Position numbers and translations under genes: made by a program. A stretch of DNA of 64,000 nt from Candidatus Obscuribacter phosphatis (lineage in GTDB: Bacteria > Cyanobacteriota > Vampirovibrionia > Obscuribacterales > Obscuribacteraceae), in the NCBI GenBank assembly GCA_001899315.1, contig MOYA01000001.1, forward strand, positions 372,001 to 436,000. The letters run 5' to 3'. Under the pieces are notes generated by a model. It searched no databases. It was not told the DNA's origin and saw nothing but the letters and a program-made list of their open reading frames with translations. Below are positions 43,385 through 50,847 of this stretch, piece after piece (positions within the stretch are counted from its first letter, which is position 1; each line of letters opens with the position of its first letter).

Positions 43385-44305
43385 TTGCCTAAGCCTAAGC
43401 CAAATAAAGACGGCAAAGGCGGTATGAAACCGCAGCCGAAATCAAGTACGGGGGTCAAAAAAAGACCCCCGTCTACTGCTTTTCAAAGATTGACCGAGAT
43501 AGTCAAGTGGGTCGATCTAGTCATCGAAGTTTTGGACGGACGCTTGCCGGTCAGCACCAGGCATCCTAAGTCGAATGAGATATTTGGCTCAAAGCCGCGT
43601 CTGATTATCTATTCAAAGCTGGATATGTCCGACTCGCGTCGACTTAAGGCTTATGTCAAGAGCGTTAATGAAGAGTTTGCCCTCTCTGCTGAGAAGGGCG
43701 GAGTCCAGCAGCAGGCGGTCGCCCTTTGTCTCAAGGGACTGAGCAGCAAGGCAAGCTTTGTCGAAGCCTGTTTGGCCCTTACCAAAGCCAAGCGCGAGAG
43801 TTTGAACAAGAAAGGGCTTTTGCCAAGACCAATGCGGGCTTGTGTTGTGGGCATACCTAATGTGGGTAAGTCTTCGCTTATTAACTGGTTCATTGGTAAG
43901 AAGCATGCCCGAACAGGCGATATGCCCGGGGTGACCAAGGGGACACAGTGGATTAGAGTGCATCCGCAACTGGAGTTGCTCGATACCCCTGGTATTCTGC
44001 CGCCGACCTTCTTTCAGAAAGAGACCATGTCAAGGTTGTCTGTCTTGAACCTGGTTCCCCCTGATACATATGAAAATCTTGAATGTGCGCGGGAAGCGCT
44101 TCAGCTATTTAAACAGTATTATCCTGAAGCCCTTGATAAGTATCTTGAGGGGTTGGCGGAGAGTGGCGACGGTCTCAATTTACTCGCCGAGAAACGTAAC
44201 TTTCTTACCCATGGGGGTAAGCTCGATGATTATCGCGCCGCCAATATTCTGCTTAGAGACATTCGCGAAGGCAAGCTGGGCGGCATAACGCTCGATGAGC
44301 TATGA
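43385..44305 (+). CDS. rbgA: ribosome biogenesis GTPase RbgA (YlqF)
   Basis: Circularly permuted GTPase needed for late assembly of the 50S subunit. The permuted order is clear: G4 as YSKLDM (where NKxD is usual), then G1 VVGIPNVGKSSLINWF, G2-G3 with PGVTKGTQWIRV and LLDTPGILPP. WVDLVIEVLDGRLPVSTRHP is the usual opening. The start is uncertain: TTG 43385, just after rplS and without a good ribosome-binding site, or ATG 43424, with a purine-rich GGCGG close by. The first 30 residues are basic and include a strong DNA hairpin. The stop overlaps the rnhB ATG. Confidence 0.92.
   Translation: MPKPKPNKDGKGGMKPQPKSSTGVKKRPPSTAFQRLTEIVKWVDLVIEVLDGRLPVSTRHPKSNEIFGSKPRLIIYSKLDMSDSRRLKAYVKSVNEEFALSAEKGGVQQQAVALCLKGLSSKASFVEACLALTKAKRESLNKKGLLPRPMRACVVGIPNVGKSSLINWFIGKKHARTGDMPGVTKGTQWIRVHPQLELLDTPGILPPTFFQKETMSRLSVLNLVPPDTYENLECAREALQLFKQYYPEALDKYLEGLAESGDGLNLLAEKRNFLTHGGKLDDYRAANILLRDIREGKLGGITLDEL
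43448..43472 (+). promoter_or_regulatory. strong hairpin inside the 5' end of rbgA
   Basis: ACGGGGGTC (43448-43456) and GACCCCCGT (43464-43472) are perfect complements around seven A. The hairpin falls within codons 22-29 of rbgA. It could act on translation or mRNA stability between rplS and rbgA, or it may be incidental to codon choice. Without a T tract it is not a terminator on the + strand; on the minus strand the loop would be T7, not a tail. Confidence 0.35.
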
Positions 44306-45342
44306 GTGGTAACTTCAAGGGTCTGCGGCAGTTCGATTTGTCTTTATATCGAACCGAATTTGCGCGCTTCGAATTAGAGCCTTTGGTTGTAAGCAGAGGA
44401 CAGAGAGTCAATCTCAACTGTCGCCAGCTCAAACTACCTTTAGATGCGAAAGCTGATCGTGCTTCTCTTAATGAATCAGAGAAAGAAGCTGGGAAAGAAG
44501 CTGCGAAAGATTCGGGTAGCCGCTTAGCCTCCAGTACGGCCGGCGCTTTTTTGATTGGGGTGGACGAAGTCGGGCGTGGCTGCCTGGCTGGACCGGTGGT
44601 ATCGGCGGCGGTGGCGCTACCCTTCGCCGATCTTGATGCTGCCACAATTGGTTCTTTGGCTGCACTCGATGACAGTAAGAAACTCGATGCCTCGGTGCGA
44701 GAGGACCTCTCTGCCAAAATTCGCAAGATTGCGCCTTTTGCTATCGGTCAGGCTTCGCCGCAGGAAATTGACGAGATCAATATTCTCAATGCCTCCTTGC
44801 TTTCAATGCAGCGCGCCTGTGATGAACTAATGCGTCAGCTCAATCTTGAGCCTGCGCAGGTGCTCATTTTGGTGGATGGCAATAAGAAAATTAAAGTCGA
44901 TCGCTATAAGCAAGTAACCGTTATCAAAGGCGATAGCAAGTCGGCATCAATCGCTGCAGCCAGTGTGATCGCTAAAGTGCACCGTGATGCCTTGATGGTG
45001 GCGCTCGATAAAGTCTATCCGGCTTACGGCTTTGCTTCCAACAAGGGCTATCCGGCGGTTAGCCACCGCCAGGCCATCGCCAGCATTGGTGCCTGCCCCG
45101 AGCATCGCTTAAGTTTTAGACTTTTGCCAGATGCGAAAGAATCGAAAGAAGCGCACGAGACGAAAGCACAGAAAGAATCTAAAGGGAAGAAAGCGCAGAA
45201 AGAATCAAAAACACAAAAAGAATCTAAAACGCGGAAAGAATCTAAAGCACAGAAAGCACAGAAATCACAGAAAGCACAGAAAGTACAGAAAGCACAGAAA
45301 GAGTCTAAAGCACAGAAAGAACCTAATGAGGAAACAGCCTAA
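44302..45342 (+). CDS. rnhB: ribonuclease HII with N- and C-terminal extensions
   Basis: Removes ribonucleotides from RNA-DNA hybrids. The core (residues about 76-275) has the motif IGVDEVGRGCLAGPVVSAAV with the catalytic Asp and Glu, DDSKKLDASVREDL, and the later VDGNKKI and SASIAAASVIAKVHRDALM, cited in part, with catalytic acids, then the end GACPEHRLSF. The protein is 346 residues, while typical members have about 200-260. An extra 75 residues at the N-terminus are not recognised. The C-terminal 70 residues are lysine-rich repeats (AQKESK-like) encoded by short DNA repeats at 45134-45330. The ATG overlaps the rbgA stop. A strong terminator follows. Confidence 0.93.
   Translation: MSGNFKGLRQFDLSLYRTEFARFELEPLVVSRGQRVNLNCRQLKLPLDAKADRASLNESEKEAGKEAAKDSGSRLASSTAGAFLIGVDEVGRGCLAGPVVSAAVALPFADLDAATIGSLAALDDSKKLDASVREDLSAKIRKIAPFAIGQASPQEIDEINILNASLLSMQRACDELMRQLNLEPAQVLILVDGNKKIKVDRYKQVTVIKGDSKSASIAAASVIAKVHRDALMVALDKVYPAYGFASNKGYPAVSHRQAIASIGACPEHRLSFRLLPDAKESKEAHETKAQKESKGKKAQKESKTQKESKTRKESKAQKAQKSQKAQKVQKAQKESKAQKEPNEETA
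45134..45330 (+). repeat. 9- and 15-bp coding repeats in the rnhB tail
   Basis: The DNA reads as drifted runs of GCACAGAAA (Ala-Gln-Lys) and AAAGAATCT (Lys-Glu-Ser) units. It makes a lysine-rich, flexible tail of about 65 residues without changing frame. The out-of-frame Arg/Lys-rich readings are by-products. Confidence 0.85.
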
Positions 45343-45347
45343 AGGTC

Positions 45348-45395
45348 TAAGGGGAAGAACTAGCTGTTAGTCCTTCCCCTTATTATTTTTTTTAT
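45348..45395 (+). terminator. intrinsic terminator after rnhB
   Basis: TAAGGGGAAG (45348-45357) pairs with CTTCCCCTTA (45373-45382), with additional inner pairing of ACTA with TAGT, and is followed within a few bases by a T8 tract near 45386. It ends the rplS-rbgA-rnhB transcript. Confidence 0.85.
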
Positions 45396-45443
45396 GGGCT
45401 TCATGAGCTAAGCAAGAAGCTTCTTGCTGCTGTCAGCTTTTGC

Positions 45444-46238
45444 TTATGTTCGAGCCGGCAGGTTAGGGCTTGAGCCAGCGGCGCCATCGTTGATTTTGGC
45501 TTTACGCATTTTCTTCTCAGCATCGCTGCCGCCGTCGAGAATTTGGGTCTGCGACAGCTGCTCAACCAGATAGTCAACGCCCTTTACCGAAATCATGAAT
45601 AGGCGTTCGCCCATTTCGATTAGACCTTTTTCCCGCAGATACCAAAGGGCGAATTCCATTTCAGCCATGTCATTGGTGCCGAGAATATCCATCATCATTT
45701 TGGCTGATGCACCGCCGGTCTGTACTTTTTTCTTTCTCTGACCGAGCAAGATCTGCAGAATCGCCAGACGAAATTCAATTTCGTTCCAGGAAGTTCCTGT
45801 TTGCACTTTCAGGGCATCGCGGTTGAATGAATGCATGCCTGAGCTGGCACTGGCACCGGGGGCGGTGCCAGGTGCGGCGCTCTGCGGCGCCGTTTGGGCT
45901 TCTTTGGCGCCGAGCGACATGTCGTAGGCGGCGCGTTTGCCTTCGTCTGAGAGCGTACGCCAGGCATCAGTAATTACGCGAAATTTCTCGGCGTCACCGG
46001 TCTCTGTATTATCAGGGTGGTACATAGCGGCAAGAAATCGATAAGCGTATCGAATAATGGTCGAGTGCGCATCGCGGTTAACTTGCAGCAAGTCATAGTA
46101 GTTGATCGGTCTGGGAGCGCCAGCTGGTGCTCCGGCGTTACCTGGGTGTCCGCCGCCCGGGTTACCGCCCGGATTACCACCGGGATTGCCGCCGGGCATG
46201 CCTGGTCTGGGTGGGGGAGGGGGTGGTTGCCACGACAT
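45444..46238 (-). CDS. J-domain protein with Pro/Gly-rich N-terminus and winged-helix-like C-terminus
   Basis: Residues 1-44 are low-complexity: SWQPPPPPPRPGMPGG followed by GNPG repeats from a 12-bp DNA repeat. Residues about 45-110 are a J domain (NYYDLLQVNRDAHSTIIRYA, YHPDNTETGDAEKF with the HPD motif, DEGKRAAYDMSLG). A Ala/Pro-rich linker leads to residues about 140-235, a helical region with SWNEIEFRLAILQILLGQRK, then EFALWYLREKGLIEMGERLF and MISVKGVDYLVEQL, resembling a winged helix. ATG 46238 has its start 3 bases downstream of the acyl-CoA dehydrogenase stop on the same strand, so they are probably cotranscribed. Function unknown beyond a likely DnaK link. Confidence 0.75.
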   Translation of the reverse strand: MSWQPPPPPPRPGMPGGNPGGNPGGNPGGGHPGNAGAPAGAPRPINYYDLLQVNRDAHSTIIRYAYRFLAAMYHPDNTETGDAEKFRVITDAWRTLSDEGKRAAYDMSLGAKEAQTAPQSAAPGTAPGASASSGMHSFNRDALKVQTGTSWNEIEFRLAILQILLGQRKKKVQTGGASAKMMMDILGTNDMAEMEFALWYLREKGLIEMGERLFMISVKGVDYLVEQLSQTQILDGGSDAEKKMRKAKINDGAAGSSPNLPART

Positions 46239-46241
46239 AAT

Positions 46242-47420
46242 TTAGAGTCCCTTCAATACGTTTTGTGCTATTACCAGTCTCTGGACTTCAGAAGTCCCTT
46301 CATATATCTCAGTTATTTTGGCGTCGCGCATGTAGCGCTCAACAGGATAGTCGGTGACATAGCCGTAGCCACCAAAAATCTGCACACACTTGGTGGTCGA
46401 GCGCATAGCAACTTCCGCTGCGTAGAGTTTGGCATGCGCTGCTTCTTTTGTGAACTTCACCCCCAGATCTTGCCCGCGTGCTGCGTGCCATGTCAGCAGT
46501 CTGGCGGCATCAATCTCGGTTTGCATTTCAGCCAGCATAAATTGAATCGCTTGGAATTTATTGATCGTTTGGTTGAAAGCCACGCGCTCTTTGCTGTATT
46601 TGAAGGCGTGGTCCCAGGCGCCTTGGGCTATGCCTACCGCTTGGGCGGCGATACCGATTCTGCCACCATCAAGGGTGACCATCGAAACCTTAAATCCGTC
46701 CTGCGGACCGGCCAGCATATTCTCGACCGGTATGGGGCTATCTTCAAAGTTAATCTGGCAAGTGGACGATCCCTTGATACCGAGTTTGTCTTCAAGCTTG
46801 CCGAAGGTAAAACCGGGGGTGCCTTTCTCAACCAGCAGGGCAATCAGTCCCTTGTGTTTGAGGCTTGAATCGGTTTGAGCTATGACTAGATAGGTATCAG
46901 CTTCGATTCCGTTTGTAATCCAGTTTTTGGAACCATTCAATATAAAGTGGTCGCCTTTTCTAACGGCGGTGCATTTAGCCGCCGCGGCGTCAGAACCCGA
47001 GCCTGGCTCCGAAAGAGCAAAGGCTCCGAGCTTCTCGCCCTTACACAGAGGTGTGAGGAATTTCTTCTTTTGCTCTTCGGTGCCGAAGATATAGATCGGT
47101 TTGGCGCAAAGAGAGACATGGGCTGAATAAATCACTGACGTGGTGGCACAGGCTTTAGCCAGTTCTTCTACAACGATGGCATAAGAAACGTTGTCCATAC
47201 CAGCACCGCCGTATTCCTCTGGAAAAGGCAGCCCGCAGAGGTCGGAACTGGCAATAAGCTCGAAATTCTCTCTGGGAAAGCGGTGCTTCTGGTCGACTTC
47301 GGCGGCTTTCGGCGCGAACTCGGCCTGAGCGATTTCATTTACTGTTTCCTTAATCAGTCTTTGCTCTTCTGTAAGAGCGAATGACATTGGTGCATCTGAT
47401 TGTGTGGCTGCGGTCAACAT
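46242..47420 (-). CDS. acyl-CoA dehydrogenase (short-chain type)
   Basis: FAD enzyme that introduces the alpha-beta double bond in acyl-CoA. The 392-residue protein has FALTEEQRLIKETVNEIAQA, cited in part, then YGGAGMDNVSYAIVVEELAK, the flavin motif GAFALSEPGSGSDA, NGSKNWITNGIEAD, and the C-terminal RYMRDAKITEIYEGTSEVQR, cited in part. The glutamate of IYEGTSEVQR sits at the catalytic position used by short- and medium-chain enzymes. ATG 47420 has AGGT about 9 bases upstream. No ETF genes are in the window. It fits with the 3-hydroxyacyl-CoA dehydrogenase at 14053 in a beta-oxidation or butyrate route. Confidence 0.93.
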   Translation of the reverse strand: MLTAATQSDAPMSFALTEEQRLIKETVNEIAQAEFAPKAAEVDQKHRFPRENFELIASSDLCGLPFPEEYGGAGMDNVSYAIVVEELAKACATTSVIYSAHVSLCAKPIYIFGTEEQKKKFLTPLCKGEKLGAFALSEPGSGSDAAAAKCTAVRKGDHFILNGSKNWITNGIEADTYLVIAQTDSSLKHKGLIALLVEKGTPGFTFGKLEDKLGIKGSSTCQINFEDSPIPVENMLAGPQDGFKVSMVTLDGGRIGIAAQAVGIAQGAWDHAFKYSKERVAFNQTINKFQAIQFMLAEMQTEIDAARLLTWHAARGQDLGVKFTKEAAHAKLYAAEVAMRSTTKCVQIFGGYGYVTDYPVERYMRDAKITEIYEGTSEVQRLVIAQNVLKGL

Positions 47421-47700
47421 GATTTACCTGATTGCTTTGGAAGGAAGGAGAAAGAAATTTTGTCAGTAATTTTTGAAATTTTCTTTCAAACTAAAGAATG
47501 GGATTTCCGACCAGCCTGGGTCCAATTGACACTGTTGTCAACCGTTACGCCCGTCCATAGGCTGAAGACAGGCCTTTGCGACCCAGTATTGGATAGTGCA
47601 AATTTTAGCACTTTCTGCTCTCTTGGTAGCTTTCAAGTGCGCCTTGATCAGGTTTTCAAGCCTTTATATTTAGAAGGGACTGCATTAAGGAAGCGCGCCG

Positions 47701-49179
47701 ATGGCCGACATCAAAGTTTTATACGTCGAGGACGCAAAGAGCTCCGGTGGAACTCTTCGCCAGGCTTTGAAAGACGCCCAGGTAAACCTAGTCCTGCTGG
47801 GTGGCGGCTTTGACGCCCTGGATGAGTTGATAGACAGTGGCGCCGATGCCATAGTTTCCTGTCTCGACCTTTCCGACTTGCCAGGCTACCAACTCAGTCA
47901 ACTAATCAAATCGAGCGCGGGCGCAAGCAAGATGCCCGTAGTTCTTTTCGGCACTGTCAGTATGGGGGCTCGCATAGATCCCCTTTGGATCAAAGGGTCG
48001 CAGTGCGATCTCTACGTAGCCGACCGCGATATCGGTAATGGAACCGATGTGGTCAAGCAGTTGCTTGAATTGGTCGAGAAATCTCGCAGTGCCGGTTTCA
48101 ACCGAAGCCAAGCCAGTTCTATGCTGAAATGCCGCTTTAATTTCTCCTCTTCAAAAGTTCTAGAGAGTAGTCAGAAGCTGCTGGACGAACTTCTCATATC
48201 TAGAAACGCGACCACCCTTGTATCTGATATGTTCAAAGAGGCTGGAAATCGCAAAGCTCTTTTGGACGTCTTTTATAGAGGCGCCGCTGCCTTTATCGAA
48301 GCTGATTTGGTTGGCTTAGTTGTAATTGGTGAGGCTCCCTGGGCTTCATTTTCAGCTGACGGTGTGGTTAGCGGAAGCTACAAGAAACTTGTCGACAGAC
48401 TAACAAACGAACTAGAGCTGCGCTCTGCACTTGAAATCGATTTGAGAGGAGAGTTGGTTGAGGGCACAGCTAAGGATTTAGGCTCAGTTCAGATTGTGCC
48501 TGTTGTTGCGCAGTCTAGGGCCGTTGGCGCTCTTGTGGTAGCAAGTAAAGACCGCAATAGCTTTTCGGACCAAGCTATTGCCTTCGGCGAGCAATTGGGA
48601 ATGGCGCTAGGTCCTCTATTTGAGTTGGTTTTAGCCAAGGAAGCTATTGCAAATCTCGAGTCCGCCGCGGCATACAACGCTTCAATAGATAGTCTCACTG
48701 GACTCTACAATCTCGAATTCTTTGTTGGTTTCTTGCAGCAGCAGCTACTCTTTTCTTTCAGGCAGCGTCTCCCCGTTGCAGTTGCGATCATTGATATAGA
48801 TAACTTCGAGAAGATAAATGAGCAGTATGGCGTCGAGTTTGGTGACGGCGCCTTGATGACGATAGCAAGCAGACTACTTAACATTACACGTTCTTCCGAT
48901 TTGATCGCTCGCTACGGAAGTGACCAGTTTGCCGTAGTACTGCCAAATACTGATGTGGCTGGTGCCAAAGTGCTGGGTGAGAAGGTTCGTTCTGAAGTAG
49001 AATCGATTGATTTCAGCGGGACTTCTTCCATTAGTTCTGGTCCTGTTCGCATTACAGTTTCTGTTGGCTGTGCAAGTTTCAACATGGAAGATCTTAATCC
49101 CGAGACAATACTTAGAGATGCTAAGGTTGCTCTTCGCAAGGCTAAAGATGAAGGTCGAAACAGAGTAATTCTAGGATAA
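47701..49179 (+). CDS. pseudo-receiver/GAF-like/degenerate GGDEF protein
   Basis: A signalling protein whose key catalytic and phospho-accepting residues are lost. Residues 1-125 form a receiver-like domain. The acidic pair E10-D11 remains, but the phospho-acceptor position, in the segment DAIVSCLDLSDLPG, is Cys54 instead of Asp. Residues about 170-320 look like a GAF domain (VFYRGAAAFIEADLVGLVVI; later IVPVVAQSRAVGALVV). Residues about 330-490 form a GGDEF fold with SIDSLTGLYNLEFF and IDIDNFEKIN intact, but the signature is GSDQF (406-410). It is therefore probably inactive and may bind GTP or c-di-GMP or only interact. ATG 47701 has AAGGAAG upstream. Divergent from the acyl-CoA dehydrogenase, with a 280-bp region between. 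Confidence 0.82.
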   Translation: MADIKVLYVEDAKSSGGTLRQALKDAQVNLVLLGGGFDALDELIDSGADAIVSCLDLSDLPGYQLSQLIKSSAGASKMPVVLFGTVSMGARIDPLWIKGSQCDLYVADRDIGNGTDVVKQLLELVEKSRSAGFNRSQASSMLKCRFNFSSSKVLESSQKLLDELLISRNATTLVSDMFKEAGNRKALLDVFYRGAAAFIEADLVGLVVIGEAPWASFSADGVVSGSYKKLVDRLTNELELRSALEIDLRGELVEGTAKDLGSVQIVPVVAQSRAVGALVVASKDRNSFSDQAIAFGEQLGMALGPLFELVLAKEAIANLESAAAYNASIDSLTGLYNLEFFVGFLQQQLLFSFRQRLPVAVAIIDIDNFEKINEQYGVEFGDGALMTIASRLLNITRSSDLIARYGSDQFAVVLPNTDVAGAKVLGEKVRSEVESIDFSGTSSISSGPVRITVSVGCASFNMEDLNPETILRDAKVALRKAKDEGRNRVILG

Positions 49180-49293
49180 AGCTTAGAGTAAATAAGTTGA
49201 GTTCTCTTAGTTGCTTCCAGGCTGGGGCTGCTGTGGCGATTTGTGGCTCCACTCATTTGAGCGATTTCGCAAATTGACCTCGTTTTTTTTATG

Positions 49294-49307
49294 GACCGAT
49301 ATCGGTC
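49294..49307. promoter_or_regulatory. 14-bp perfect palindrome upstream of the transposase-derived gene
   Basis: GACCGATATCGGTC is its own reverse complement and lies about 102 bases before ATG 49409, in a 229-bp non-coding gap. The core CCGATATCGG recurs at five other places in the window (see findings). An operator is possible but the binding protein is unknown. Confidence 0.45.
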
Positions 49308-49329
49308 TGTATGCAACTGTCACATCGTT

Positions 49330-49361
49330 CAAAAAAGTTTCGAGAAATTTGAACTTTTTTG
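49330..49361. promoter_or_regulatory. hairpin with A6/T6 arms in the leader of the 49409 gene
   Basis: CAAAAAAGTT (49330-49339) pairs with AACTTTTTTG (49352-49361) across 12 bases. It looks like a weak bidirectional terminator or attenuator in front of the gene at 49409. The arms are AT-rich and the stem is not strong. Confidence 0.4.
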
Positions 49362-49408
49362 TTCCAAATTACGTCTATATAACTACGACCTTCAAAGGGG
49401 GTAGCTTT

Positions 49409-50647
49409 ATGGATTTGAACAATCTAGATGCCGCTGCGCGTCTCAAGATATTTCTTACTGATGAGTACATCACTCGCAGGCAAGAACTCCTTGAGTCGTT
49501 CAATTTGGAGTACCCGGACGATGAAAGCTGTTGGCGGTCGATTCTCTTTGAAATGAAGCGAAGTGGCTCACTTCGTTGTAGGAAGTGTGGTTCAGAGGAC
49601 GTATCTATTTCGGCGGACTTTAGGGTGCTGTCGTGTTCTTTTTGTAATCGCGATAGCAGAGCAACCGCAGGTACATTCTTTCATGGAGTAAAGAAAATAC
49701 GTGCTTGGCTTTTTGCAATTTGGATAGTGGATAACGGTTTCTATGTTAGTTCAAAATGGTTTGCTTCGGCCGTTTCCGTGGCGCAGTCTTCGGCTCTACA
49801 TATAATTAAGTCTGCACTGGTGGTGGTTGGAAAAAGTCATGTTCCTAGTGAGTTTTTAGGATTGGAGCTTTCGCTATTCTGGCGATTCTTTGACAAGAGA
49901 ACTATATTGACGCAAGCACTGCGAAGTCCAAAAGACGAGCTGGATATTGACTCTTGTGACTCAACTAACGCAAATGATAAAGAAGAGTCTGACGATTCTA
50001 GTCGGTCAAATACCTATACAACAACAGATTGTAATGAAGCTGCTGAGCAAGATACCGGACCAGAAGCCGTTTCGAATTTTGCCGCTGAGCAAAAATCTGA
50101 ATCTGATTTTGTAGAGTTCCACAGTGAAGAATACCAGAAACCAGCTGAGTCGGAGCTGTTTGGACGCATCCTTTCTCTATTAGAGGAGGCGCCTAGAAAT
50201 GTCGATACATTGGTTGAATTGTTAGGTGGCAATAGCCAGGAGATTCTTTCTTTGCTAACGGAACTTGAGTTTGCCGGGCAGGTGAAGTCATGTGCTGGTG
50301 GATTCTTTGAAAGAGTCTATTCAAGCGCTCTTCGGACCACTGAAGCTAAAGTGGATCTGCTTGAAGTGTTAGAACAAGCTGATGAGAACAAGCAGGAAGA
50401 TGATCCCATTAAGAGATTTCAAATGGCCGCTCGATGTTTCTTTAGGGTATCAAAGTCTCTCGCAAAAGGCATCGGCAGAAAGTATCTGTCGCTCTATATG
50501 ACTTGTGCAAACGAGATCATTCTAGGTCTTTCAACTGGGCGTTTCCTTGGGAATTGTGTCTTGTCTGGCTACGTCGGATCGCGGTTTCTTCGAGGCTACT
50601 GTTCGGCTCTGCAAGTTGGTCTAGCTCCATGCGATGAAGTTATGTAG
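49409..50647 (+). CDS. transposase-derived protein: IS1595-type zinc ribbon and tail with DprA-like winged helix, no DDE core
   Basis: A 412-residue chimera that appears domesticated. Residues 31-140 match the N-terminal part of IS1595/ISXO2 transposases: FNLEYPDDESCWRSILFEMK, cited in part, a zinc ribbon (C57-x2-C60 and C76-x2-C79), then ATAGTFFHGVKKIRAWLFAI, where TxGTxFHGxKxxxxxWxxAIW is the family pattern. The next part should be the DDE catalytic core but no such acid triad or spacing is visible. Instead residues 175-250 are an acidic Ser/Asp/Glu linker, and 250-305 read like the DprA C-terminal winged helix (GRILSLLEEAPRNVDTLVEL; LTELEFAGQVKSCAGGFFER). Near residue 355, GIGRKYLSLYM recalls the ISXO2 C-terminal tail. 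ATG 49409 has AAGGGGG upstream. No terminal inverted repeats seen, so not an active element. Probably DNA-binding; role unknown. Confidence 0.65.
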   Translation: MDLNNLDAAARLKIFLTDEYITRRQELLESFNLEYPDDESCWRSILFEMKRSGSLRCRKCGSEDVSISADFRVLSCSFCNRDSRATAGTFFHGVKKIRAWLFAIWIVDNGFYVSSKWFASAVSVAQSSALHIIKSALVVVGKSHVPSEFLGLELSLFWRFFDKRTILTQALRSPKDELDIDSCDSTNANDKEESDDSSRSNTYTTTDCNEAAEQDTGPEAVSNFAAEQKSESDFVEFHSEEYQKPAESELFGRILSLLEEAPRNVDTLVELLGGNSQEILSLLTELEFAGQVKSCAGGFFERVYSSALRTTEAKVDLLEVLEQADENKQEDDPIKRFQMAARCFFRVSKSLAKGIGRKYLSLYMTCANEIILGLSTGRFLGNCVLSGYVGSRFLRGYCSALQVGLAPCDEVM

Positions 50648-50684
50648 TCAGCTAGCATTAGTCAAAGGAGATTAGAGGCGCGAA

Positions 50685-50843
50685 GTGGGCATTGAGATAT
50701 TTCAGTCTTTAAGTCTTGCTCTAATTCTTGCGCACGTCCTTGATACCTCATCTGATACCGTGCTCCATAAATTTGTTTATACTGCCTGCGCTGCCATATC
50801 TGGAATTGCTTCTTTATCGAGCTGTCGTGCTGGGGTCTTGTAG
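50685..50843 (+). CDS. possible small hydrophobic protein (52 aa)
   Basis: An open frame too short for usual cut-offs: GTG 50685 with GAGG six bases upstream and AAAGGAG further up, ending TAG at 50841-50843. It begins MGIEIFQSLSLALILAHVLD and has a second hydrophobic part (FVYTACAAISGIASLSSC). It could be one or two membrane segments. It fills the gap between the transposase-derived gene and the convergent CobT-like gene, ending 4 bases before the latter's stop. The good ribosome-binding site is the best support; no homologue is recognised. Confidence 0.35.
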   Translation: MGIEIFQSLSLALILAHVLDTSSDTVLHKFVYTACAAISGIASLSSCRAGVL

Positions 50844-50847
50844 TGAT

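Noticed and set aside
45131-45370. Arg/Lys/His-rich frame overlapping the end of rnhB
   Set aside because: Out-of-frame reading of the lysine-coding repeats in the rnhB tail.
49211-49408. N-terminal extension of the transposase-derived protein
   Set aside because: The region holds a palindrome and a hairpin and lacks protein character; ATG 49409 has a strong ribosome-binding site.
49409-50647. A complete IS1595-type insertion sequence
   Set aside because: No terminal inverted repeats or target duplication were seen and the DDE core is missing.
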